Below the pieces are notes generated by a model. The model was not told the origin of the DNA. It did not search any database and was given only the letters and a program-made list of their open reading frames with translations. DNA of 36,693 bases from Streptomyces sp. SolWspMP-5a-2 (GTDB lineage Bacteria > Actinomycetota > Actinomycetes > Streptomycetales > Streptomycetaceae), in NCBI RefSeq assembly GCF_900091845.1, contig NZ_FMCI01000385.1:1-36693 (forward strand), read 5' to 3'. The position numbers were made by a program, and so were the translations under genes. This document shows positions 16,051-26,944 of this stretch, in pieces. Numbering within the stretch: the stretch's first letter is position 1; the number at the start of each line of letters is the position of its first letter.

Positions 16051-18999
16051 TCATCCGTGCGGCGGCCCCTCCAGCGGCGCCGTGACCCGCAGGGTGGTGC
16101 CCTGGCCTGGCGGGCTGCGCAGGTCCAGCCGTCCGCCGATCGCCTCGACCCGGTCGACGAGCCCGATCAGACCGGAGCCCCGGCCCGGCTCGGCGCCGCC
16201 CGCGCCGTCGTCGCGGACGGTCAGCTCCAGGACGTCCCCGCGCGCGTGGGCGTCGACGGTCACCACGCGTGCGTGCGCGTGCTTCACGGCGTTGGTGAGG
16301 CACTCCGAGACGACGTAGTAGGCGGCCACCTCGAGCCGCTCGGGGAGCCGCCGCGCGGGCAGCGCGAGATCCAGCTCGACGAGGACCGGGCAGCGCCGGG
16401 CCAGCGAGCGCAGCGCGGGCCCGAGACCACCCTTCGAAAGAATCGCCGGATGGATGCCCCGGGCCACCTGGAGGAGGTCGTACGAGGCGTCCTCCAGGCC
16501 CTTGGCGACATGCGCGAGCTGCCGCCCCAGTTCGGACGACGGGTCGGCGACGAGGGACTCGGCGAGCCGCAGGTCCAGTTGCAGGGCGACGAGCCGCTGC
16601 TGGACACCGTCGTGCAGGTCCCGCTCGATCCGCCGCCGCGACGCGTCCCCGGCGGCGACCACCCGCGCGCGTGAGGCGCTCAGCTGGGCCCGGCTGTCGG
16701 CGTTGGCGACGGCGGCGGCGACCAACTCGGTGAAGTCGGCGAGCCGGGAGGCGTCGGGAGGCACCGGCTCGGGCGTCGCCTTAGACGCGGGATCGGGCGT
16801 CGGCTGGGACGCGGGCTCGGGCGTGGGCTGAGGCGCTGGTTCGGGTACCGGCCCGGACGCGGGATCGGGCGGCGGCCGGAGCGCCGGTTCAAGTACCGGT
16901 CCGGACGCGGGATCGGGCATGGACCGGGGCGCTGGTTCGGGTACCGCCCCGGACACCGGCTCGGGCGTCGGGTCGGGTGCGGGGCGTGGTGTCCGCCGGG
17001 TCGTGGCGACCACCGCGCCCCACAGCCGTCCGTCGACGGCTATCGGCGCGGCCACCGACCGTCCCACCCGCGCGGGCGCCCGCGTGCGGAGCACCTCGCG
17101 GGCCGCGGCCTCGCCCTCCCGTCCGGTCCCGTGCGCGGTGCCGAGGACGGTCAGCGTGCCGTCGGACTCGTGCCGCAGCACCGCCGCGACCTCGGCACCG
17201 AGCAGGTCCTCCACCTCCGCGGCCACCGCCCCGAACACCCGTTCAGGTGTGGCGCCGCGGGCGACCAGGGTGGCGACCCGGCGCAGCGCCGACTGCTCGC
17301 GGGCGGCGCGGCGCCGCTCGGTGACGTCCCGGGCGGCGGCGTACACCAGGCCCTCCTCGGGCACCGGGCGGGCGCTCCACTGGAGCCAGCACTCGGTGCC
17401 GTCCTCGCGCACGTACCGGTTCTCGAACCCGGCCAGTTCCGCGCCGCCCGCGAGGAGTTCCAGGGCGGCCCTGGTCCGCTCCCGGTCCTCCTCGTGCACG
17501 AGGTCGACGGGGTGCCGGGCGAGCAGCGTCGCGCGCGGGTAGCCGAGGGTGCGTTCGAACGCCGGGTTGACGCGCCGGAAGGAGCCGTCGACGCCGAGGA
17601 TGCAGAGCAGGTCGAGGGAGAGGTTGAAGATGTCCTCCAGCTCCCGTTCGGCCTTCCGGCGCCGTCCGTGGGCCGCGGCGAACGACGCCATCGTGCCGTT
17701 CATGCCGCCGAGGAGCTGCGCCCAGGTGCCGTCGAACCGGCCGACGTCCACCCGGTGTTCGAGCCGGTTGTCGTCGACCGCGGAGTTCATGGAACGAATC
17801 TCGGCGGCCAGTCGTTCAGTGGTCACCCGCAGTTCGCGGAAGGTGTCCGCGACATCGCCGAGTTCGTCGTGGCCCGCGTAGTGGACGGCGAAGGAGAGGT
17901 CGCCCGCGGAGAGGGCGCGGGCGCCCGCGGTGACCTCCCGGAGCGGGCGGGTGATGGAGCGTGCGAGGACGAACGCGAGGAGGGCGACCCCGGTGAGGAC
18001 GGCGAGGGAGACGGTGAGATCGCGCGCGGCCCGGTTCCGGGCGCCCTCCAGATCGGCGGCGGCCGTGTCCGCGAGGTCGCGCGCGGCTTCGTCCTGGATA
18101 CCGCGCAGCGCGGCGATCCGGGCCGTGGAGTCGGCGAGCCAGCCGCCGTACGAGGGCCAGCGGGCGGTCGGCGGGTCGGGGTCGGCGAGCAGGTCGCGGA
18201 CGGCGCGCACGGCCCGGCCCGGCACCTCGAACTGCGCCTGGTAGAGGGCGGCCCGCAGCCGGTCCGAGGTGGTCCGGCGGAACTCCCGCAGCTGCGCCTC
18301 CTCCAGGGCGGACCAGCGGCCCGCGGCGGCCGGACGGCGTCCGGTGGGGGTGTCGAGCAGGACGGCCAGCTCGACGCGCTCGCGTTCGGCGGCCTCGACG
18401 GCCTCCAGGATCGCGACGTGGGCGTCGGCGGCCCGGCCCGCGGCCCGGGTGGGACGGCCGGTCTCCAGCGCGGTCGCGGTGTCGAGCAGGGTGTCCTGGA
18501 TCTCCTGGTACTGCTGGGCGATCGCCCGCGCGGTGAGCGCCCCGAGCCCGGCCTGCACCCGCACGGCGCTCAACTGCCTGCTGACGGCGTCGAGTTCGCC
18601 GCCGGTGCGGGCGGTGGGCCAGGAGTCGGCGCGGCGGACGGCGCCGTCCAGGGCGCGGTCGGTCGCCTGTCGCGAGGCGGACCGCGCCGTGAGGGTGGCC
18701 GTGTCGGGGCGCAGCCGCGCCCGGACGGCGTCGACGCGCTCCGTCGCGACGGCGTCGGAGACCCCGGAGGTCGCGAAGGACACGTCGATCGCGGAGCGGA
18801 ACCGCTCCAGGGTGCGCGCCTCCTCCCACTGGGCGAGGGCGCCGAAGGCGGTGAGCGCCACCAGCCCGGTGACCGGCAGCAGCACGAGCAGCAGCAACTT
18901 GTGGCCGACCCGGAGCCGGGAGAGCAGGGGCGCACGGCGCCGCCCCGGCCCCTGACGACGTCGCGCCGCCACCCCAAGGAACCGAGGGCCGCTCGCCAC
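16051..18999 (-). CDS. Membrane sensor histidine kinase (HAMP-PAS-GAF-HisKA_3)
   Basis: 982 residues. TM1 about 34-56; an extracellular helical region 60-330, rich in Arg/Asp/Glu and resembling nitrate/nitrite-sensing (NIT) domains; TM2 about 328-347; HAMP 348-400; PAS about 452-560 (FNLSLDLLCILGVDGSFRR, YVREDGTECWLQWSARPVP); GAF about 570-770; HisKA_3 with phospho-accepting His796 (RDLHDGVQQRL); HATPase with N-box ECLTNAVKHAHA and G-box GSGLIGLVDRVEAIGG. A Pro/Glu/Asp/Ala-Ser repeat of about 80 residues (669-750) splits the GAF domain. GTG at 18999; an in-frame TGA lies four codons upstream, so it cannot start earlier. Likely partner: the response regulator at 14957-15634. The ligand is unknown. 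Confidence 0.9.
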   Translation of the reverse strand: MASGPRFLGVAARRRQGPGRRRAPLLSRLRVGHKLLLLVLLPVTGLVALTAFGALAQWEEARTLERFRSAIDVSFATSGVSDAVATERVDAVRARLRPDTATLTARSASRQATDRALDGAVRRADSWPTARTGGELDAVSRQLSAVRVQAGLGALTARAIAQQYQEIQDTLLDTATALETGRPTRAAGRAADAHVAILEAVEAAERERVELAVLLDTPTGRRPAAAGRWSALEEAQLREFRRTTSDRLRAALYQAQFEVPGRAVRAVRDLLADPDPPTARWPSYGGWLADSTARIAALRGIQDEAARDLADTAAADLEGARNRAARDLTVSLAVLTGVALLAFVLARSITRPLREVTAGARALSAGDLSFAVHYAGHDELGDVADTFRELRVTTERLAAEIRSMNSAVDDNRLEHRVDVGRFDGTWAQLLGGMNGTMASFAAAHGRRRKAERELEDIFNLSLDLLCILGVDGSFRRVNPAFERTLGYPRATLLARHPVDLVHEEDRERTRAALELLAGGAELAGFENRYVREDGTECWLQWSARPVPEEGLVYAAARDVTERRRAAREQSALRRVATLVARGATPERVFGAVAAEVEDLLGAEVAAVLRHESDGTLTVLGTAHGTGREGEAAAREVLRTRAPARVGRSVAAPIAVDGRLWGAVVATTRRTPRPAPDPTPEPVSGAVPEPAPRSMPDPASGPVLEPALRPPPDPASGPVPEPAPQPTPEPASQPTPDPASKATPEPVPPDASRLADFTELVAAAVANADSRAQLSASRARVVAAGDASRRRIERDLHDGVQQRLVALQLDLRLAESLVADPSSELGRQLAHVAKGLEDASYDLLQVARGIHPAILSKGGLGPALRSLARRCPVLVELDLALPARRLPERLEVAAYYVVSECLTNAVKHAHARVVTVDAHARGDVLELTVRDDGAGGAEPGRGSGLIGLVDRVEAIGGRLDLRSPPGQGTTLRVTAPLEGPPHG
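16750..16995 (-). repeat. Intragenic PEPA/PDPAS repeat in the kinase gene
   Basis: About ten degenerate copies of an 8-residue unit (PxPEPAPx / PxPDPASx) with a higher-order 16-residue period (PDPASGPVLEPALRPP then PDPASGPVPEPAPQPT). The DNA shows matching recurring CGGGATCGGGC and GGTTCGGGTACCG blocks. Confidence 0.75.
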
Positions 19000-19633
19000 G
19001 GCCCCGGATCACCTACGGCCCCTCGCCCCGGTGGCTGTGTGCCGTCCCGCCACCGTTCCGGGGCCCCGGTGCCGTCCCGCCGCCGACCCGGGCGCTGCGC
19101 GCTGCCCCGCCGCCCTTCCGGAGGCTGCGCGCTGTCCCGGCACCGACCCGGGGGCTGCGCGCCGGTTCTCCGGTGGGCCGCGGGGTCCGTCGGGTCCAGG
19201 TGCCGTGGCGTCGGCCCCTCGGCGTCCCGTCGGTCACGCGCCGCCGGTTCGTCGGGGCCCGTCCGCCGTCGTCCCGGCGGATCCCCGGGCTTCCGTTCCC
19301 GCACCGGCGGGCCCTCGTCCGGGTGCTCGGGTGCTTCCCCTCCGTCCGCTGCGCCTCCGGGGCCGCGTGGTCCGGGGCGGGGGCGGCGCGTAGGGGGTCT
19401 CATCGTCCGGCCGACGGCCCGCGGACCGGGCCGTACGCGTCGGCGAGGACGCTCGTCGTGCCGGACGGCGCCTTCATGGCGTACCCCCACTCGACCAGGT
19501 GTCCCGGCCTCCCCCGGGGCTCCCTCATGCTATCGGCGGTGACCTGCCGGCGCTCCGCGCCGACGCGAACTGCGCGATCCGGCACAGGACTTCAGCACAT
19601 TCCAGCTACCCGGTACCCGGCGCCGCCGCATCT
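19000..19633. other. Long divergent spacer upstream of the kinase
   Basis: Over 600 bases with no gene I can defend. It must contain the promoters of the kinase (minus) and of the receiver (plus). Bases 19041-19160 are a 30-bp tandem repeat. A minus frame at 19013-19237 reads an Arg/Gly-rich 74-mer that mirrors the repeat; I do not call it. Confidence 0.55.
19041..19160. repeat. Four imperfect 30-bp tandem repeats
   Basis: Units 19041-19070, 19071-19100, 19101-19130 and 19131-19160 keep an exact 30-base period; each has a GC(C/T)GT/CCCCG(C/G)C block, then CCGACCCGGG or CCTTCCGG, then GCTGCGC in the later units. A decayed fifth copy may follow. Confidence 0.7.
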
Positions 19634-19649
19634 TTCCGGCTAGCCGGAA
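19634..19649. promoter_or_regulatory. Palindromic operator candidate, copy 2
   Basis: Perfect 16-bp palindrome TTCCGGCT|AGCCGGAA, 34 bases before the receiver-gene ATG. It matches copy 1 at 15701-15716 at 15 of 16 positions. Confidence 0.5.
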
Positions 19650-19683
19650 GGCGCAATCACCCGGCGGTGGGCACGCTGTGCGC

Positions 19684-20058
19684 ATGACCACGCGCTGTCT
19701 TCTCGTCGATGACAGCGTCCGGTTCCTGGAGGCGGCCCGCACGCTGCTGGAGCGTGACGGGACGACCGTGGTCGGTGTCGCCTCGACGGGCGCGCAGGCG
19801 CTGGCCCGCGCGTCGCTCCTCGCCCCTGACGTCGCCCTGGTCGACCTCGACCTCGCCGGGGAGAGCGGTCTTGACGTCGCCGCTGCGCTCGTCCGCGCCG
19901 TGCCCTGCGCGGTCATCCTGATCTCCACGCACCCGTACGAGGACGTCGCGGAGTTGGTGGCGGCCAGCCCCGCGCGCGGTTTCCTGCACAAGGCCGACCT
20001 GTCGGGCCGGGCGATCCGGGAGGTGCTCGGCGGGCCGGAAGCGGTCGGCGCGACCTGA
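19684..20058 (+). CDS. Stand-alone response-regulator receiver protein
   Basis: 124 residues, a receiver domain and nothing else. Acidic pocket Asp9-Asp10 (LLVDDSVRFLEAA), phospho-acceptor Asp54 (ALVDLDLAGESGLDV), switch Ser81/Thr82 (ILISTHPYED) and Lys103 (GFLHKADLSG). No DNA-binding output, so it may be a phosphate sink or a protein-protein switch for the divergent kinase at 16051-18999. Start uncertain: ATG 19684 or the GTG at 19678 two codons earlier, which has a GGTGGG six bases upstream. A perfect palindrome stands just before it. Confidence 0.88.
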   Translation: MTTRCLLVDDSVRFLEAARTLLERDGTTVVGVASTGAQALARASLLAPDVALVDLDLAGESGLDVAAALVRAVPCAVILISTHPYEDVAELVAASPARGFLHKADLSGRAIREVLGGPEAVGAT

Positions 20059-20268
20059 CCGCGGCGTGCCCGTCTCGGCCAGGAGTACCGCGCTGTTGGG
20101 CGTCAGGTGTTGTCGGGACTAGGTCAACACGCTTCAATGCGGGGGAACTCGGGGCGCTGCACGCGCGCGTATGGATGTGAAGGCGTCCCGGTGGCACCGG
20201 GGTCGACCCGGCGCCGGCGCGGAACCGGTCTGACCAGCCGTAGCGAGCTTCCAGAGAAAGGCCCCCGC

Positions 20269-21225
20269 ATGCCGCACGCCACACAGCACGCTGACGTCGC
20301 CTCCGCCACCACCGCGGAACTGGACGCGGCCCTGCGGGGCGGCCCCTTCCATGTGGCGCTGCGTGCCGCGATCGCCGCCAGGGGGCTGCCGTTGCAGCGG
20401 GTGCAGCACCATCTGTCGCGGCGCGGGGTCAAGGTCGGCGTGACGAGCCTGAGTTACTGGCAGCAGGGGGCGAGGCGCCCGCAGCGTCCGGAGTCGCTGC
20501 GGGCCGTGCGCGCGCTGGAGGAGATCCTCCAGTTGCCCGAGGAGTCCCTGATCAGGCTGCTCGCGGAGAACGACGCGCACGCCTGCGCGCAGCGACCGGC
20601 CGCGCGCTCGTACCGCTCCCTGGTGGAGGCGTCCGGGGTCCTGGAGCGGCTGCTGGACGAGCTGAGCCTGCCGCCGGACGGCGGTCTGCTCACTCTGGGC
20701 CACCACGAGCGGGTCAGGATCGGCGCCCGCCGCGAGCTGGCGGGGCGTGAGTCCCACCACATCGTGCGCGCCCACAAGGACGGCGTGGACCGGTTCGTCG
20801 CCGTCCACCACGGCGACCCGGAGTGCGCACCGGAGCGGATGCGGCTGCACGCCCTGGACAACTGCCGCACGGGGCGGACCCGGGTGCACCACGACACCGG
20901 TGTGCTGGTCGCGGAGCTGCTGTTCGACACCCGGCTGCGGGCCGGTGACACCTTCCTGTTCCGGTACGGGGTGGAGGACGGCACGGCCGGTGAGTCCCGC
21001 GAGTACGTGCGCGGCTTCGGGCCCGCGGGCGGGCAGTACGCGCTCCAGGTCAGCTTCGACGGCCGGGCCCTGCCGACCCGCTGCCACCGCTTCACCCAGC
21101 ACTCGGCGGCGGCACCGCGCGGCGGTCGGCTGGAGCTGCCGATCAGCGCCCGCCACCACTCGGTCCACCTGGTGGAACCACGGGTGCGGACGGGAGTACT
21201 GGGCATCGGCTGGGACTGGGAGTAG
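20269..21225 (+). CDS. XRE-like helix-turn-helix regulator
   Basis: 318 residues. Residues about 27-95 (FHVALRAAIAARGLPLQRV, TSLSYWQQGARRPQRPESL, LEEILQLPEESLIRLL) form a lambda-repressor-like helix-turn-helix with the typical LPEESL ending. The remaining 220 residues are a beta-rich domain of unknown role containing HHERVRIGARRELAGRESHH, several Asp/His pairs, and ending in GVLGIGWDWE. ATG at 20269 chosen because AGAAAGG lies seven bases upstream; the frame is open further back but that stretch is not protein-like. Probably a transcription regulator; ligand and targets unknown. The gene is followed by a 40-bp minisatellite. Confidence 0.75.
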   Translation: MPHATQHADVASATTAELDAALRGGPFHVALRAAIAARGLPLQRVQHHLSRRGVKVGVTSLSYWQQGARRPQRPESLRAVRALEEILQLPEESLIRLLAENDAHACAQRPAARSYRSLVEASGVLERLLDELSLPPDGGLLTLGHHERVRIGARRELAGRESHHIVRAHKDGVDRFVAVHHGDPECAPERMRLHALDNCRTGRTRVHHDTGVLVAELLFDTRLRAGDTFLFRYGVEDGTAGESREYVRGFGPAGGQYALQVSFDGRALPTRCHRFTQHSAAAPRGGRLELPISARHHSVHLVEPRVRTGVLGIGWDWE

Positions 21226-21229
21226 GAAG

Positions 21230-21507
21230 ACTCCCGGCACGCGCGGGGTGGGGAAACCGGGGGCCGAGCACTCCCAGGCACGCGCGACGCTGGGAACCGG
21301 AGCCGGGACACCCCGGGCCCGCACGGACACCGGGAACCGGGCCGGGCACTCCCAGGCACGCGCGACGCCGGGAACCGGAGCCGGGACACCCCGGGCCCGC
21401 TCGGGCGCCGGGAACCGGAGCCAGGACATCTAGGGCCCGCTCGGACGGCGGGAAACCGGGCCGGGAACGCCCCCGCGCACGCCCCCGGGGACCGGGAATA
21501 GGGATGC
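21230..21507. repeat. Seven-copy minisatellite with a 40-bp unit
   Basis: Units start at about 21230, 21270, 21310, 21348, 21388, 21428 and 21468. Each has ACTCCCAGGCACGCGCG or ACCCCGGGCCCGC, then GGGAACCGG. Units 2 and 4 are identical at 39 of 40 bases. A higher-order 78-bp period joins units 2+3 and 4+5. It fills most of the 370-base spacer between the regulator and the sugar kinase; no gene is seen in it. Confidence 0.85.
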
Positions 21508-21595
21508 CCTCAGCGCACATATGGTAGGAAGATCGGCGCCCCGGCGGCGCGGTCGCGTCCAGGGCGCTCTGCTCCGTTCCCGGAAGGAACCTCTC

Positions 21596-22507
21596 GTGAT
21601 CGTCGTCGCCGGTGAAGCCCTGATCGACCTGGTGCCGCAGGGCACGGGCGCCCTCGCGGCGCTGACCCCGGCGCTCGGCGGCGGCCCGTACAACACGGCC
21701 GTGGCCCTCGGCCGCCTCGGCTCCGCCTCCGCGTTCTGCTCCCGCACCTCGCGGGACGCCTTCGGTGAGGCCCTGCTCGACGGGCTGCGCTCCGCGGGCG
21801 TCGACGTCTCGGCGGTGCAGCGCGGCGCGGAGCCGACGACGCTGGCGGTCGCCACCCTCGACGCGGGCGGCTCGGCCTCCTACTCGTTCTACGTGGAGGG
21901 CACCGCCGACCGGCTGTTCTCGGCGCCCGAGACGCTCCCCGCCGGGACCCGCGCGATCTCCTTCGGCACCTGCTCCCTGGTCCTCGAACCCGGCGCGACC
22001 GCCTACGAACGGCTGCTGCGGACCGCCGCTGAGCAGGGCGTCTTCACCGCGCTCGACCCGAACGTCCGGGCCGGGCTGATCCCGGACGCCGACGCCTACC
22101 GGGCCCGCTTCCTGAGCTGGCTGCCCTCGGTGTCGCTGCTCAAGCTCTCCGAGGAGGACGCCGAGTGGCTGGGCGGCTCGCCCCGCGAGTGGCTGGCCGC
22201 CGGACCGTCGGCGGTCGTGATCACACGGGGCGGCGACGGCCTCACGGCGTTCACCCGGGACGGCGGGGAGTACACGGTGGCGGGCGAGAAGGTCGACGTC
22301 GTCGACACGATCGGCGCGGGCGACACGGTGAACGCGGCGCTGCTGCACGGCCTCGCCGTCACCGACGCGCTCTCCCCCGAGGGAGTGGCGGCGCTGGGCG
22401 ACCAGGGGTGGGCCCGGCTGCTGGGGTTCGCGGCGCGCGCGGCGGCGATCACCTGCTCCCGGGCGGGCGCGGAGCCGCCGTTCGCCTCCGAGGTCGGCGA
22501 GGTCTAG
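21596..22507 (+). CDS. PfkB-family carbohydrate kinase (fructokinase-like)
   Basis: 303 residues. ATP-dependent sugar kinase of the ribokinase fold: GEALIDLVP at the start, signature 1 region GGGPYNTAVALGRLG, LDPNVRAGL, and signature 2 DTIGAGDTVNAALLHGL with catalytic Asp in GAGD. Substrate is probably fructose or a related hexose, by resemblance. GTG at 21596 is chosen because GGAAGG lies eight bases upstream and the product begins MIVVAGEALIDL; an ATG 25 codons earlier adds a basic non-family stretch. It ends at a strong hairpin shared with uvrA. Confidence 0.9.
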   Translation: MIVVAGEALIDLVPQGTGALAALTPALGGGPYNTAVALGRLGSASAFCSRTSRDAFGEALLDGLRSAGVDVSAVQRGAEPTTLAVATLDAGGSASYSFYVEGTADRLFSAPETLPAGTRAISFGTCSLVLEPGATAYERLLRTAAEQGVFTALDPNVRAGLIPDADAYRARFLSWLPSVSLLKLSEEDAEWLGGSPREWLAAGPSAVVITRGGDGLTAFTRDGGEYTVAGEKVDVVDTIGAGDTVNAALLHGLAVTDALSPEGVAALGDQGWARLLGFAARAAAITCSRAGAEPPFASEVGEV

Positions 22508-22586
22508 GCCCGACGACGGACCGGGCGGGGGCACAGGTGAGGTGCCTGCACCCACCCGAGGACGGAACGCCCGTGTCCGGGCAGAT

Positions 22587-22627
22587 GACGCGGCGCCCCG
22601 TGGAGAGTTCCCACGGGGCGCCGCGTC
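22587..22627 (+). terminator. 17-bp perfect hairpin, likely bidirectional terminator
   Basis: Arms 22587-22603 and 22611-22627 are fully complementary around a seven-base AGAGTTC loop, with further pairs outside. It lies 79 bases after the sugar-kinase stop and also serves the convergent uvrA side. Confidence 0.8.
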
Positions 22628-22892
22628 GTCAGGGGTACGTCCCGCACGTCCAACCACCGAACGGGCATCCCGTCCGGAGCCGAGCCGGTATCCGCCACCG
22701 GACAACCCGCCCGGCGAGAGAAGCACGCCTCCCCCACCAAACAGCCCGCCCAGCCACCCGGTAACCCGGCCTCGCGGACACCGACTCGTCGCCGTCCATG
22801 AGCGTGCGGCGGGGTTCGCCCCCGCCCGCACCGACCACAGCCCCACGGACGCCTGGACCCTCACCGCGCGAGGGGGCTCGCCGCCGCCCGCA

Positions 22893-22924
22893 CCGACCCC
22901 GGAGGGTCGGCCCGGCCGGCCGGG
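22893..22924 (-). terminator. Hairpins just past the uvrA stop
   Basis: A 7-bp stem CCGACCC / GGGTCGG with a CGGA loop (22893-22910) next to the 14-bp palindrome CCCGGCCGGCCGGG (22911-22924), 7 bases beyond the uvrA stop. Confidence 0.5.
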
Positions 22925-22931
22925 TCCGGCC

Positions 22932-25976
<3,045 letters not shown>

Positions 25977-26161
25977 GCCGGTCCGCACCTTTCTTGAGAG
26001 AAGTGACAGGGGCCGGAGCCCCCGTGCTTCTTCAGACTAGGGGGAGCCACTGACAACGCCGGTCGGATTCCTGGTTGCCTTAACAATCCCCGGCCCTCCA
26101 GCATGCCCGACGCCGCCCCCGACCATATAGCACGTGCATTCGATTTACGGCCGGTCTTCAC

Positions 26162-26179
26162 CACCTTCACCCGAAGGTG
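26162..26179. promoter_or_regulatory. Inverted repeat at the -35 region of the DinB-like gene
   Basis: CACCTTC-ACCC-GAAGGTG, two perfect 7-base arms around a 4-base spacer. It overlaps the position where the -35 (TTCACC, 26166-26171) should lie for the -10 at 26189-26194, so a repressor site is plausible. Confidence 0.45.
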
Positions 26180-26188
26180 TGGCGAGGC

Positions 26189-26194
26189 TAATGT
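26189..26194 (+). promoter_or_regulatory. -10 element giving a leaderless transcript
   Basis: TAATGT exactly 7 bases before the ATG at 26202; no Shine-Dalgarno is present. Same TANNNT-N7-ATG layout as at uvrC and at 26945. Confidence 0.5.
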
Positions 26195-26201
26195 CAGCAG
26201 C

Positions 26202-26888
26202 ATGATTGATCACGCTCGTGACCTGGCGTCTGTACGTGACGCCACCGACCGGCTGCTCAGCGCGGCCGCCGCACTGGACAACGCTTCGGCGGCCGAGGCG
26301 TCACGGCTGCCCGGCTGGAGCCGCGGCCACGTCCTGGCCCACCTCGCCCGCAACGCCGACGCCCTGGTGAACGTCTTCGAGGGCCGCCCGATGTACCCGT
26401 CGGCGTCGGACCGGGACGCCGACATCGAGCGGGACGCCCCGCGCGCGCTGGACGTCCAGCTCACCGACGTCCGCGAGTCGGCCGACCGCTTCCGGGCCGC
26501 GGGGGCGGTGCCCGCGGACTGGTCGCGCACGGTGGAGCTGCGCAACGGCGTCACCGACGCGGCGGCCCGGGTGCCGTTCCGGCGCTGGGCCGAGGTGGAG
26601 CTGCACCACGTGGACCTCGGTATCGGGTACGAGCTGGAGGACCTCCCCGAGGATTTCACGGAGCGGGAGATCGCGTTCCTCGCGGCCCGTTTCGCGGGGC
26701 ACCCCGAGGTGCCGCCGACCCGTCTCACGGACTCCACGCGCGCGTGGAGCACCGGCCGGGACGCCGACGCCCCCTCGGTCACCGTCACGGGCCCGGCGCC
26801 CGACCTGCTCGGCTGGCTCGCGGGACGGCGTGACGGCGCGGCCCTGACCGTCACGGGCGGCCCGCTGCCCGCGCTGCCCCCGCTCTGA
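26202..26888 (+). CDS. Maleylpyruvate isomerase-family (MDMPI/DinB) protein
   Basis: 228 residues. The N-terminal part matches the MDMPI_N DinB-like four-helix domain: LPGWSRGHVLAHLARNADAL with a putative metal His, and RWAEVELHHVDLG with the later His pair. In this family the metal centre uses mycothiol as co-substrate in actinomycetes; the true substrate of most members is unknown. The C-terminal 60 residues form a small second domain (VTVTGPAPDLLGWLAGRRDG). ATG at 26202 fits the leaderless promoter; the frame is open 33 codons further back but lacks a promoter or ribosome site. Neighbour: an MBL hydrolase 56 bases downstream, same strand. Confidence 0.85.
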   Translation: MIDHARDLASVRDATDRLLSAAAALDNASAAEASRLPGWSRGHVLAHLARNADALVNVFEGRPMYPSASDRDADIERDAPRALDVQLTDVRESADRFRAAGAVPADWSRTVELRNGVTDAAARVPFRRWAEVELHHVDLGIGYELEDLPEDFTEREIAFLAARFAGHPEVPPTRLTDSTRAWSTGRDADAPSVTVTGPAPDLLGWLAGRRDGAALTVTGGPLPALPPL

Positions 26889-26931
26889 GCGCACGCCCCG
26901 CCGCGGGGGAGGCCGCCGCGCTCCCCCGCTA

Positions 26932-26937
26932 TAGGCT
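26932..26937 (+). promoter_or_regulatory. -10 element giving a leaderless transcript of the MBL gene
   Basis: TAGGCT exactly 7 bases before the ATG at 26945, no Shine-Dalgarno seen. A TATAGG reading two bases earlier is the alternative alignment. Confidence 0.5.
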
Positions 26938-26944
26938 GGCGTCC

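Larger units (their letters stand above)
22508..22931. other. Convergent spacer between sugar kinase and uvrA
   Basis: 424 bases without a gene. It carries a very strong hairpin (22587-22627), a 31-33-base imperfect direct repeat (22806-22836 and 22866-22898) and the uvrA-side hairpins (22893-22924). Confidence 0.6.

Noticed and set aside
19013..19237. 74-residue Arg/Gly-rich frame just upstream of the kinase
   Set aside because: Its ten-residue repeats simply mirror the 30-bp DNA repeat; no ribosome site and no known family. Non-coding repeat is the simpler reading.
14957..21225. A horizontally acquired mobile island
   Set aside because: Repeat-rich and gene-poor spacers, but no integrase, transposase, tRNA end or flanking direct repeats; GC looks like the surroundings.
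21230..21507. CRISPR array
   Set aside because: Adjacent units without unique spacers, and no cas genes nearby: a tandem minisatellite.
25977..26201. LexA/SOS box before uvrA
   Set aside because: No GAAC-N4-GTTC-like palindrome found there or before uvrC.
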